From assembly GCA_002502605.1 (NCBI GenBank), contig DAPR01000038.1, positions 1 to 9,649 on the forward strand: a DNA stretch of 9,649 bases, in the 5' to 3' direction. The notes under the pieces are model-generated. The model did not search any database and was not told where the DNA came from. It saw only the letters and a list, made by a program, of their open reading frames with translations. Position numbers and translations under genes: made by a program. Of the stretch, positions 1-6,036 are shown one piece after another; the first letter of the stretch is position 1; every line of letters starts with the position of its first letter. The DNA is from Euryarchaeota archaeon UBA258. Its GTDB lineage: Archaea > Thermoplasmatota > Poseidoniia > Poseidoniales > Poseidoniaceae.

Positions 1-288
1 CTTGTCCATGGCTGTCCGGATGTAAGCCTCGGGGTTTGCATCGATTTCCTCAATGTTTGCCGTCAAGGATCGGATGAAGATGTCAAGGATTTCGTCGCGT
101 TGCTCTTGCTCTTTTTTGGTCATCGGGGGCTCGATGATTTGGTAAATGATGTTGAGCGTTTGCTTGTCACGAACGATGCGCGCAAAGGCGTGTGGTGGCA
201 ACACAGGGTACTTGTCCAATTCGTCATACTGAGCGCGTTGTTGGGCTCGCTGACGCTTGCCCCCACCTTTCTTGTTTTTCCTCGCCAT
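1..288 (-). CDS. Hypothetical basic protein, 5' part only (runs off left edge)
   Basis: I do not recognise this protein. An open frame of exactly 96 codons runs from an ATG at 286-288 to the window edge with no stop. The N-terminus is strongly basic (MARKNKKGGGKRQRAQQRAQ) and probably disordered. A mixed, probably helical region follows, with DKYPVLPPHAFARIV at about 23-37 and an acidic helix-like stretch around residues 60-90. There is no signal peptide, membrane segment or catalytic motif in the visible part. The start is supported by GGGGTG at 294-299, five bases upstream of the ATG, and by a TATA-like TGTTATAGT about 45 bases upstream, both on the minus strand. The basic tail suggests nucleic-acid or ribosome contact, but that is only inference. 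It lies downstream of the UPF0200 kinase gene on the same strand, separated by 119 bases with hairpins, so it is probably transcribed separately. Confidence 0.7.
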   Translation of the reverse strand, partial: MARKNKKGGGKRQRAQQRAQYDELDKYPVLPPHAFARIVRDKQTLNIIYQIIEPPMTKKEQEQRDEILDIFIRSLTANIEEIDANPEAYIRTAMDK

Positions 289-293
289 ACGCG

Positions 294-299
294 CACCCC
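294..299 (-). promoter_or_regulatory. Shine-Dalgarno of the partial basic gene
   Basis: Minus-strand GGGGTG lies five bases upstream of the ATG at 286-288. It decides the start of a gene that has no stop inside the window. Confidence 0.45.
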
Positions 300-330
300 T
301 TGCCGAAGCAATTTCTCACAGGTTGTGGCC

Positions 331-340
331 GACTATAACA
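331..340 (-). promoter_or_regulatory. Possible TATA box for the partial basic gene
   Basis: The minus strand reads TGTTATAGTC, a TATA-like core about 45 bases before the ATG at 288. With usual archaeal spacing the transcript would begin near 305-312, giving a leader of about 20 bases that carries the GGGGTG site. The motif is short and imperfect, so the call is tentative. Confidence 0.3.
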
Positions 341-365
341 CTTGGGTGAACAACCAGCCCAAAAC

Positions 366-396
366 CGCAGTCCTGCGTGGCGAATTGAGGTCGCCA
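366..396 (-). terminator. Tandem hairpins after the UPF0200 kinase gene
   Basis: Read on the minus strand, TGGCGA (391-396) pairs with TCGCCA (378-383) around a 7-base loop, starting 11 bases after the stop codon. An immediately adjacent CGCAGGACTGCG palindrome (366-377) follows, and then GTTTT. This resembles an end-of-operon terminator region. The T run is only four bases long, so strength is uncertain. Confidence 0.35.
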
Positions 397-407
397 AATC
401 ACGGGGT

Positions 408-986
408 TCACGCCGTGTAATCGAGGTACCATTTCTGACAGTCATTTCGGAAAGAAATGAGGTCCTGATTGTTGTTTATTTTGTAATCGGATTCGGCAAT
501 GATGAGGTCGAGTCCCCAGCCAATTTCTCTCGCATCTCGGACCTCGAATGCGGCTCTGTCACCGTCTTCAGATCGGCCTCTGTGCTGGATCCTTTCAAAG
601 CGAACATCCGGAGAAGCATCAACAGCCAAGGATGCAAAGGCTTCACCCCATCGTGCTAAAAACACAGTGCGTTCAGCGGTTCCACGCATGCCTTCTATCA
701 GCACAACTGGGTGCTTGGCGAGCAACTCATCCACTGCATCTGCTAGCCGAACGGCCAGTACATCTTCACCAAATTGAGCGCGAAGTTGAGCAGCAATCTC
801 TCCAAAAATACCGGGGCTTTCAGCCAATTGTTGGCGCCGCACTTCGGCCCGGACCATGTCACCCATCGATAAGACGGGTACGCCTTGCTCAGCGATGACG
901 GCAGCGAATTCACCTTTGCCCGAGCCTGGCATTCCGCACACGGCGACCACTTGACCCATGGGTGTTGGGCGCTGCCCACCGCTCAT
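408..986 (-). CDS. UPF0200 family P-loop nucleotide kinase (dephospho-CoA-kinase-like)
   Basis: This cytosolic P-loop kinase of 192 residues matches the archaeal UPF0200 family. Those proteins resemble adenylate and dephospho-CoA kinases, but their substrate is not firmly known. The Walker A loop is GMPGSGKGE at residues 18-26, followed by VPVLSMGDMVR (36-46) as in family members. An IEGMRG segment lies at 98-103, a lid-like RFERIQHRGRSEDGD at 129-143, and REIGWGLDLIIAESDYKI at 153-170. Length is normal. The ATG at 986 is preferred because GAGGT (993-997) lies six bases upstream; a TTG at 989 and an ATG at 959 (MGQVVAVCGMPGSGKG) are alternatives. It is the third gene of the operon, 31 bases after the ABC permease. 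Why a kinase is coupled to the exporter is not apparent. The family call is strong and the substrate is unknown. Confidence 0.85.
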   Translation of the reverse strand: MSGGQRPTPMGQVVAVCGMPGSGKGEFAAVIAEQGVPVLSMGDMVRAEVRRQQLAESPGIFGEIAAQLRAQFGEDVLAVRLADAVDELLAKHPVVLIEGMRGTAERTVFLARWGEAFASLAVDASPDVRFERIQHRGRSEDGDRAAFEVRDAREIGWGLDLIIAESDYKINNNQDLISFRNDCQKWYLDYTA

Positions 987-992
987 CAAGAT

Positions 993-997
993 ACCTC
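993..997 (-). promoter_or_regulatory. Shine-Dalgarno of the UPF0200 kinase
   Basis: Minus-strand GAGGT lies six bases before the ATG at 984-986 and favours it over the in-frame ATG at 959. Confidence 0.5.
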
Positions 998-1017
998 AGC
1001 AAAAAGCGTGTTCGACT

Positions 1018-2718
1018 TCAATTCGAGAACTCTGCTTTGCCCCATCGTCGGTCGATTAATTTCCACAGCACAGCGGAGGCAAGCAACAAACCAAACGAAA
1101 TCAAAAGCATGCCTTTGTAGCCCTGTTCAACCATTGTCTGGTCGTACATAGTTGCCGTGGCCGCCAACCCATCTTGACTTGCACGCTCCCACCAGTTGCC
1201 ATAGAGTGAGACATCCCCTTGGGTGAACGAAAGCAGGAACAAACCGAGCAAAGGAAGCACAGTTCCAATCCAGAACCAGATCATGATCGATGCGTCAAAG
1301 ATTGCTTTGTTTGGCCGCAACCCCATAAGGAACGCCGTCAGTGCGACGATGTAAATTGAGTTTGCAAACATCACAATGATGCTGGTTGGCAAGGAGGCCC
1401 ATTCGTTGAGTTGCCACGCCATTAGAACGATAAAAATCAGTGAAATCCATGACGTTGCCAAAAAATAGACAATGACCTTGGCGCGAATAAGTTGAGGGAC
1501 CCGTAATGGCAAACCGTTCATGAATTCTGGTGAGTCAAGAATGGTTAACCATGAGTAAAAGTTGAAACCAAAGAACCCCAAAAATGGGGCATAGGAAAGA
1601 AGATTGATTGGGATTGGGGCTTCAGCAAAATCCACCAGCCACGCCATACCGAGCAACACGAGAAGCGGAGCAGCATAGGAGACAGTCATTTTTTTGATGG
1701 AGCCAGAGCGGAATAAATCAACGAATTCTTTTGCAACAATGAGGCGGATTTCACCATCGCCAAGGAAGCCCAAGCGTTTGTGAATCGGCATGAACATCTC
1801 CTTGCGTTGAATCACGGACACATCAAAATCATCGATGATTAAAGCGCTCGCAACCAGTCCGATGAGCACACATCCTCCCAGTGCTGCAGCAGCCACCTCG
1901 ATGCTTTGATTGGATTGCACATAAAGCCCCCAAAGGACCCCATCGAGGTTGATTTGCCCAATGCCTGCGGCAACGCCAAACAAAACAACGGCCATCGGTC
2001 CAATGATGGTGAATGGTCTTCCTCGCATCCATAGTGAGGATCCAAGGAAGGCGATAGCAAGGCCTTGGCCAAGCGTGATGATCATGGCGATCCAAGTCCA
2101 TGGAAGGCTTGCCCACTCAAGTGGTGTGTTGATTCCATTGGCGAATTCCAAAGTGATGCCTAACGCCATTCCAGCGATCACAGGGGTTAGAATGAGCATC
2201 ACATAGAAACACAAATCTTTGATGAAATACGCAAAGTGGGCTACTGAGTTTGGTAGCGGTTGGAGCGCTGGTGCGGCTAAGAGGTAGTTTTTGGTACCCG
2301 CTCTGTGAACGATTGCATCGTGGCCGATGAAGGCGAATGTTCCCATCCCGAGGCTGAACATCAACAAAGGCAAATGCAATGCGAAACGTAATTCGCCCCA
2401 AGTGAAGGTCTTTTGATCGATATCACTGACCTGAGCCGAAGAGTCGCCCACAAGGAATTGCAGCCCAATTGTGGTTAACGCTGTGACCAGGGTGAGCAAC
2501 AGCGGAAACAGGACAATCTGCCGTTTTTTTGCAAATTCTATGCTTTTACGCCCTTCTTCTTTGAACATCACCCGGAATGTAGCAGAAAAAGACGCCCAAC
2601 CGCGCAGCGGTTCGTGCAGCACTTGGCCTTGGGGTGAGGTGCCGAGAGGAGTGAGTGTAGGAGGTTTACCTTCGGCCACATCGTTCCAATCGCGGGAAAC
2701 AATGCTGGCGCCTGGCAC
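1018..2718 (-). CDS. ABC-2 type transporter permease, fused 12-TM protein
   Basis: Integral membrane partner of the ATPase encoded just upstream, 566 residues. A cytosolic N-terminal stretch of about 65 residues precedes roughly twelve hydrophobic segments (about 69-90, 112-132, 165-190, 206-226, 238-256, 275-295, 346-363, 373-393, 413-435, 443-466, 474-498, 536-552). These fall into two six-segment halves. Each half starts with a charged cytosolic helix (FKEEGRKSIEFAKKRQ at 52-67; VAKEFVDLFRSGSIKK at 328-343), which resembles the start of single ABC-2 permeases. It therefore looks like two ABC-2 domains fused into one full-length permease. The start is GTG, supported by GAGGAGG (2727-2733) with eight bases from its GGAGG core to the start; this site lies inside the end of the ATPase gene. 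The substrate cannot be read from the sequence. ABC-2 systems usually export drugs, lipids, glycans or peptides. Confidence 0.85.
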   Translation of the reverse strand: MPGASIVSRDWNDVAEGKPPTLTPLGTSPQGQVLHEPLRGWASFSATFRVMFKEEGRKSIEFAKKRQIVLFPLLLTLVTALTTIGLQFLVGDSSAQVSDIDQKTFTWGELRFALHLPLLMFSLGMGTFAFIGHDAIVHRAGTKNYLLAAPALQPLPNSVAHFAYFIKDLCFYVMLILTPVIAGMALGITLEFANGINTPLEWASLPWTWIAMIITLGQGLAIAFLGSSLWMRGRPFTIIGPMAVVLFGVAAGIGQINLDGVLWGLYVQSNQSIEVAAAALGGCVLIGLVASALIIDDFDVSVIQRKEMFMPIHKRLGFLGDGEIRLIVAKEFVDLFRSGSIKKMTVSYAAPLLVLLGMAWLVDFAEAPIPINLLSYAPFLGFFGFNFYSWLTILDSPEFMNGLPLRVPQLIRAKVIVYFLATSWISLIFIVLMAWQLNEWASLPTSIIVMFANSIYIVALTAFLMGLRPNKAIFDASIMIWFWIGTVLPLLGLFLLSFTQGDVSLYGNWWERASQDGLAATATMYDQTMVEQGYKGMLLISFGLLLASAVLWKLIDRRWGKAEFSN

Positions 2719-2721
2719 AGG

Positions 2722-3513
2722 TCATTCCTCCTCGTGGTCTCCGTCTGAATCCTCGGTTCCCTTGAGGCGTTCCACATCTTCAATGGAACGGCCAACAAGG
2801 CGAATGAATACATCTTCCAGTGTTTCGTCTTGATGTTCCTTCAGTCCTTTGACCGTACCTGCTGCAAGCACGCGACCATCATTGATAATCGCCATCCGAT
2901 TGCACATACGTTCAGCCATTTCCAAAACGTGAGAACAGAGGAAAATCGTTCCTCCGTCTTTGACATGATCGAGCAACCATTGCCTGCACTTGCGCTGATA
3001 AATCGGGTCAAGATTAGCAAAGGGCTCATCGAGGAACAGCAGTTTTGGCTTGTGGATGAAGGCCGCCGCAAGCATCACCTTCTGCCGTTGTCCTTTGGAG
3101 AGGTCTTTGCACATCGTATCTCTTTTCTCATCCAAACCAAACCAATCAAGCCAATGTTCAACCTTGGTTTCAATGTCATCCACTCGACGCAGCCGAGCTA
3201 CGAATTCTAAAAATTCAGTCGGTGTTAGGAATGAAGGTGGCGACTCAGATTCGGGAACGATGCCAATGTTTGCCTTGACTTTCTGGGGGTCGGATACTGC
3301 GTTGACTCCAAGCACTTCAATTTGGCCTTTGCTCGGCCGCAGTTGCCCGGTTAAGAGTTTGATAAAGGTCGATTTCCCTGCACCATTCGGGCCGAATACC
3401 CCAAAAAATTCACCTGAATGAACTTCCACATTGAGCGGATGAAGGGCAATGAAATCGCCATACTTTTTGGCCATGTCTTTTGCCATGACGAGCGGGGCTT
3501 CCGATTCATCCAT
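2722..3513 (-). CDS. ABC transporter ATP-binding protein (ABC-2 type)
   Basis: ATPase subunit of an ABC-2 exporter, 263 residues, acting at the inner face of the membrane. All nucleotide-binding motifs are present: Walker A GPNGAGKST at 41-49, Q-loop region GIVPESES with Glu in place of Gln (84-91), signature LSKGQRQK at 138-145 (LSKGQ instead of LSGGQ), Walker B LLFLDEP at 158-164, D-loop NLDP at 168-170, and the switch His195 in CSHVLE. The Glu in the Q-loop is common in ABC-2 ATPases. The C-terminus is a short acidic tail (TEDSDGDHEEE). Its stop lies three bases before the permease GTG, so the two are translationally linked. The start ATG at 3513 has no clear Shine-Dalgarno, so the operon mRNA may be leaderless or nearly so. 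The 105-base spacer before the divergent crotonase gene should contain the promoter. Confidence 0.92.
   Translation of the reverse strand: MDESEAPLVMAKDMAKKYGDFIALHPLNVEVHSGEFFGVFGPNGAGKSTFIKLLTGQLRPSKGQIEVLGVNAVSDPQKVKANIGIVPESESPPSFLTPTEFLEFVARLRRVDDIETKVEHWLDWFGLDEKRDTMCKDLSKGQRQKVMLAAAFIHKPKLLFLDEPFANLDPIYQRKCRQWLLDHVKDGGTIFLCSHVLEMAERMCNRMAIINDGRVLAAGTVKGLKEHQDETLEDVFIRLVGRSIEDVERLKGTEDSDGDHEEE
2727..2733 (-). promoter_or_regulatory. Shine-Dalgarno deciding the GTG start of the permease
   Basis: Minus-strand GAGGAGG sits within the last codons of the ATPase gene, and its GGAGG core is eight bases before the GTG at 2716-2718. It supports a non-ATG start and translational coupling. The ATG between them (at 2725) is in another frame. 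Confidence 0.6.
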
Positions 3514-3618
3514 AGTTTTCTCACACGGTCATGGTCTTTGTATTCTTGGTTTTCAGTTCATGGGCCAATGCTTTGGGCTGGTCGGTGGACTGATGAACCA
3601 CAGAGGCATGGCCAAACC
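3514..3618. promoter_or_regulatory. Divergent promoter region, ABC operon / crotonase
   Basis: This 105-base spacer separates two divergent start codons and must hold at least one promoter. A TATA-like TTTGTATTCTTG (plus, about 3537-3548) and AAGAATACAAAG (the same site on minus) lie roughly 30 bases from the ABC ATG. Neither start has a convincing Shine-Dalgarno; GAGG at 3603-3606 is 12 bases from the crotonase ATG. No clear palindromic operator is seen. Confidence 0.35.
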
Positions 3619-4461
3619 ATGAGCGCCCCGACGAGTGAAGTCATCACCATCGAAGAACACCCTATCCATGCCGATCAAGATTTAGGTTCAATCGCCTTGG
3701 TCACCATCAACAGACCGAATAAACTCAACGCTTTGAACGCTGAAGTGATGACGGGCATCAAAGCCATGGTCAAGTGGGTGGAATCGACCCCCCATGTTCG
3801 AGTTGTGGTTCTCACTGGGGCCCAACCAAACGCCCCACCTGAAGGAAAGCGGGCAAAGCCGAACGCCTTTGTTGCGGGAGCAGACATCACAGAGTTCGTT
3901 GGAAAAAAGAGCGAAGATATTCGTATTATGTTTGCGAACAATGCGGTGGAAGCATTGTGGAACTTGAGCAAGCCGACCATCGCCATGGTTGATGGTTTTG
4001 CGTTGGGAGGCGGCTGCGAGGTCGCCTGTTCTTGCGATATTCGAATCGCCAGTACCCGCTCAAAGTTCGGCACCCCAGAGGTCAACCTAGGTTTGATCCC
4101 TGGTTACGGGGCAACACAACGGTTAGCCAATTTGGTTGGTTATGGAAAAACAATGGAGATGATTTTCACGGGGGAAATGATTGGCGCTGAAGAAGCACAC
4201 CGCGTTGGTCTTGTGAATCAAGTCTGCGAGCCAAGCGAATTGCTTGAATCGACGATGGCTATGGCACGGTTAATCGGGAGTAAGTCCTCCAACACGCTTA
4301 GAGTTGGAAAGGCAACGGTACGTGCCGCTCTTGATGTTGGTTTGACAGAAGGTGTTGCGATTGAAGCAGAAGCATTTGCCTCGCTTTTCGATTCAAAAGA
4401 CAAAGAAGTCGGGGTTCAAGCGTTCATCAACAGAGCAACACCAGAATGGCAGCATGAATGA
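3619..4461 (+). CDS. Enoyl-CoA hydratase / crotonase family protein
   Basis: Soluble crotonase-fold enzyme of 280 residues, expected to hydrate trans-2-enoyl-CoA to 3-hydroxyacyl-CoA in fatty-acid beta-oxidation or a related acyl-CoA pathway. The oxyanion-hole segments FVAGADI (84-90) and ALGGGCE (128-134) are intact. Both catalytic glutamates of true hydratases are present: Glu134 in GGGCE and Glu154 in FGTPEVNLG, equivalent to rat Glu144 and Glu164. This favours real hydratase activity over other crotonase reactions. The conserved IPGYGATQRL and TGEMIGAEEA blocks follow. An extra loop of about 14 residues at 70-83 (rich in Pro, Lys and Arg) precedes the AGADI motif. The ATG at 3619 (MSAPTSE) is chosen because the protein body begins soon after it. 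In-frame starts at 3568 and 3418 add unrelated residues, and the latter runs antisense into the ABC gene. No other beta-oxidation gene is adjacent. Confidence 0.9.
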   Translation: MSAPTSEVITIEEHPIHADQDLGSIALVTINRPNKLNALNAEVMTGIKAMVKWVESTPHVRVVVLTGAQPNAPPEGKRAKPNAFVAGADITEFVGKKSEDIRIMFANNAVEALWNLSKPTIAMVDGFALGGGCEVACSCDIRIASTRSKFGTPEVNLGLIPGYGATQRLANLVGYGKTMEMIFTGEMIGAEEAHRVGLVNQVCEPSELLESTMAMARLIGSKSSNTLRVGKATVRAALDVGLTEGVAIEAEAFASLFDSKDKEVGVQAFINRATPEWQHE

Positions 4462-4477
4462 TTGAGGTCAGTGTGTA

Positions 4478-4508
4478 GGAGGGACGGGGGCCGAAGCCCC
4501 CGACCTCC
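4478..4508. terminator. Strong GC hairpin between convergent genes (UUCG loop on minus strand)
   Basis: The 7-bp stem CGGGGGC (4485-4491) / GCCCCCG (4496-4502) has a 4-base loop. It extends through a small internal loop into GGAGG (4478-4482) / CCTCC (4504-4508). On the minus strand the loop reads TTCG closed by C-G, the exceptionally stable C(UUCG)G tetraloop. It lies 17 bases after the crotonase stop and 50 bases after the opposing gene's stop, so it could protect or end either mRNA. There is no T run on either side, so it is not a classical intrinsic terminator. Confidence 0.5.
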
Positions 4509-4513
4509 GGCTC

Positions 4514-4547
4514 CCCCGTTTGGGGTAAGTGATGCCGTTTGACATCA
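4514..4547. repeat. Two further small inverted repeats in the convergent spacer
   Basis: CCCC (4514-4517) / GGGG (4522-4525) forms a 4-bp hairpin around GTTT. TGATG (4530-4534) / CATCA (4543-4547) forms a 5-bp stem around eight bases. With the large hairpin just to the left, most of the 96-base spacer can fold. CCCCCG at 4513-4518 could also pair with CGGGGG at 4485-4490, so alternative folds compete. Confidence 0.35.
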
Positions 4548-4557
4548 GGTGGTGTCC

Positions 4558-5016
4558 TCACCAATGGCGAGTGTAACCGGCCTCTTTGGCCACTTTTGCA
4601 AAGTGACGCATGTGAGGCCAAACATCAGGTCGACGCTCAAAGCTGAGCGGAATGACGCGCCCAACTTTAATGCCGGTTTCTGTGTCGACGATCGTCTCGC
4701 AACGAATTGATTCCAATTGCTTCATCAGCCAGTTATTTTTGGCCTCACAATCTTCATCGGTCTCACAGCACGGTTTGGCAGGTTGTTGGCGCTGTCGCAG
4801 CCAATCTTGCCGGACGAGGTTTGCATGTTCCGCTCGCTTCTGCTTTAGCAGGTCCCGGCGTTCTGCCTCATCAACGCTGATGTCCTTTTTCGGTTTGTTT
4901 TTTTTATACCCATCGCCGGGTTCTAAGGCCCGATTGTTCGGAACTCGTTTTCCGGTTTTCCGGTTTATTCCGTTGTGGTTGGGCTTGTGGTGGTTTAGTT
5001 TTCTCTTTCGTTTCAT
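4558..5016 (-). CDS. Hypothetical basic, cysteine-containing protein
   Basis: I do not recognise this 152-residue protein. Residues 1-44 are extremely basic and low in hydrophobics (it begins MKRKRKLNHHKPNH), consistent with a disordered nucleic-acid-binding tail. A charged, probably helical region follows (about 47-78, rich in Arg, Lys, Glu and Gln). A small cysteine cluster comes next: Cys83, Cys84 and Cys90 in PCCETDEDC, with a lone Cys106. The C-terminal part (107-152) has beta-like TIVDTETGIKVGRVIPLSF and ends in a His/Trp-rich tail. No signal peptide or membrane segment is seen. The start is firm: GGAGG (5021-5025) lies four bases before the ATG. The gene stands alone between hairpin-rich spacers, convergent with the crotonase. 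The cysteines may bind zinc or be redox active, but a CxxC pair is missing, so this is speculation. Confidence 0.75.
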   Translation of the reverse strand: MKRKRKLNHHKPNHNGINRKTGKRVPNNRALEPGDGYKKNKPKKDISVDEAERRDLLKQKRAEHANLVRQDWLRQRQQPAKPCCETDEDCEAKNNWLMKQLESIRCETIVDTETGIKVGRVIPLSFERRPDVWPHMRHFAKVAKEAGYTRHW

Positions 5017-5020
5017 GGTT

Positions 5021-5025
5021 CCTCC
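5021..5025 (-). promoter_or_regulatory. Shine-Dalgarno of the basic hypothetical gene
   Basis: Minus-strand GGAGG lies four bases before the ATG at 5014-5016. The spacing is short but the match is perfect, and it fixes the start of an otherwise unrecognised gene. Confidence 0.55.
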
Positions 5026-5042
5026 GTTTGCTTGTTTCGCAA

Positions 5043-5059
5043 TGTGTCAGGGTGACACA
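5043..5059. promoter_or_regulatory. Perfect 7-3-7 palindrome upstream of the basic gene (operator candidate)
   Basis: TGTGTCA (5043-5049) and TGACACA (5053-5059) form a perfect inverted repeat around GGG, 26 bases upstream of the ATG at 5016. The size and symmetry fit a dimeric repressor site. As RNA it could instead be a leader hairpin ahead of the GGAGG site. A smaller inverted repeat, CTCAG (5086-5090) / CTGAG (5095-5099), lies further upstream. Confidence 0.4.
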
Positions 5060-5185
5060 CAGCGCCCTTCCAAAGCGCCTCATCACTCAGTAATCTGAGC
5101 AAGTTCTACGCTCTGCCGCTTTCTTCGCTAAGGGCAAGCTATCGGGGGTTATTTTTCCATGAAATACACTAATCCAGCAGTTCCT

Positions 5186-5233
5186 GCATTCCTAATACCA
5201 CTCCACAGTATATAAAAAATAAATTGGGAATGC
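5186..5233. repeat. 11-bp inverted repeat enclosing an AT-rich TATA/poly-T element
   Basis: GCATTCCTAAT (5186-5196) pairs with ATTGGGAATGC (5223-5233), with a single T-G mismatch that is a wobble pair in plus-strand RNA. The 26-base interior holds TATATAAAAAATAA (5209-5222). On the minus strand this interior is a T-rich run 45-60 bases after the stop of the CPBP protease gene, which would suit an archaeal poly-U terminator. It also looks like a TATA box for the basic gene downstream. The rest of the 251-base spacer holds only the palindromes noted separately. Confidence 0.4.
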
Positions 5234-5267
5234 CCACTAAAGGCGAGAAATCACTGCTCAACCCGAC

Positions 5268-5987
5268 TCAAAAACCAATGACCAGGTGCCATCCAATTCC
5301 AAACACAGCAACATCAGCGCACGCATGTGCAATCCAAGCAACCCATACACTTCGGTATTGCAAGTAGATCCATGAAAAGATAGCGCCTCCCATGAACACG
5401 CCAACCGAGGCTATGATTGTGCCTAAGGGACTGATGAACATCATCAAAGCGATTGAGTGGTGAAGGGTGAAGACTCCCGCTGAAAGCAAAATCGGCTTCC
5501 ATTTCCCTTGGACGAGTTCCTCGAACTTTGAGGTGATGAACCATCTGAAGACATATTCTTCCATCACGGAGTTGATGAACACCCAGAAGAAAATAGCACC
5601 TGCTAGGGTTGCTGGGGTGGTGAGGCCAACTGGTTCGAGCAGTTCAAACAACGTTTCTTTGTCGATCATCATGTCCCCAAGCAACAGATATGAACCGACG
5701 ATGACAATGATCATACCAACCCCCAAAAGCAAGGATACGCCCCAACCGCCATTGGTTGGTTTGGACCACGAAATCGGTTTTTTCTCAACCCTCAAATGCC
5801 AAAAAGCAGGAAGGCAATAAATCCATAATTTTGTAACAATAAATACGATGACAGCAACCGTACCAGCCTTCAGAATGAAGCCAGTGGTGACAGATATTGT
5901 GGGTGCAATTGAAACCAAAATGAGCCCGAGAAGGGCTAATCTACGGTTGATTTGTCCGACTTGTGGATTCAAAGTCAAGTCTTCCAT
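5268..5987 (-). CDS. CPBP family intramembrane metalloprotease
   Basis: Polytopic membrane protein of 239 residues with the three CPBP (CAAX protease and bacteriocin-processing, Abi) motifs in order. These are EEYVFR (Glu143, Glu144, Arg148; the EExxxR motif), FTLHH (Phe173 and His177; FxxxH) and HACAD (His221 and Asp225; HxxxN/D). These residues form the metal site of an intramembrane protease. About six to seven hydrophobic helices are visible, the first near 16-37. Family members cut prenylated or membrane-embedded substrates, and some give self-protection; the substrate here is unknown. The ATG at 5987 (MEDLTLNPQ) is preferred. An in-frame TTG at 6026 would add 13 residues, and neither has a clear ribosome binding site. 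It is the last gene of the rdgB cluster, 49 bases after the anchored charged protein (10 bases if TTG is used). A poly-T tract 45-60 bases after the stop may end the transcript. Confidence 0.82.
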   Translation of the reverse strand: MEDLTLNPQVGQINRRLALLGLILVSIAPTISVTTGFILKAGTVAVIVFIVTKLWIYCLPAFWHLRVEKKPISWSKPTNGGWGVSLLLGVGMIIVIVGSYLLLGDMMIDKETLFELLEPVGLTTPATLAGAIFFWVFINSVMEEYVFRWFITSKFEELVQGKWKPILLSAGVFTLHHSIALMMFISPLGTIIASVGVFMGGAIFSWIYLQYRSVWVAWIAHACADVAVFGIGWHLVIGF

Positions 5988-6002
5988 GAAATCGCTATGG
6001 TT

Positions 6003-6017
6003 GTTCAAGGCTTGAAC
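6003..6017. promoter_or_regulatory. Perfect 7-1-7 palindrome just before the CPBP protease ATG
   Basis: GTTCAAG (6003-6009) and CTTGAAC (6011-6017) are perfect inverted repeats around one base, 15 bases upstream of the ATG at 5987. If the ATG is the true start, this is a leader or operator palindrome between two genes of the cluster. If the TTG at 6026 is used, it encodes residues VQALN and may be chance. Confidence 0.3.
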
Positions 6018-6036
6018 GTTGACCAATCAAATTCGA

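Noticed and set aside
342..898. Plus-strand open frames over 342-898
   Set aside because: They are antisense to the UPF0200 kinase, overlap one another, lack ribosome binding sites and have compositions typical of shadow frames.
3418..3618. N-terminal extension of the crotonase to an ATG at 3418
   Set aside because: It would run antisense through the first 96 bases of the ABC ATPase gene and add 67 residues that match nothing in the family. The ATG at 3619 gives a normal N-terminus.
5017..5267. A tRNA or other structured RNA gene in the largest spacer
   Set aside because: No T-arm GTTC-like sequence, cloverleaf or conserved RNA core could be made out. The palindromes are better explained as regulatory or terminator sites, though a small RNA cannot be excluded.
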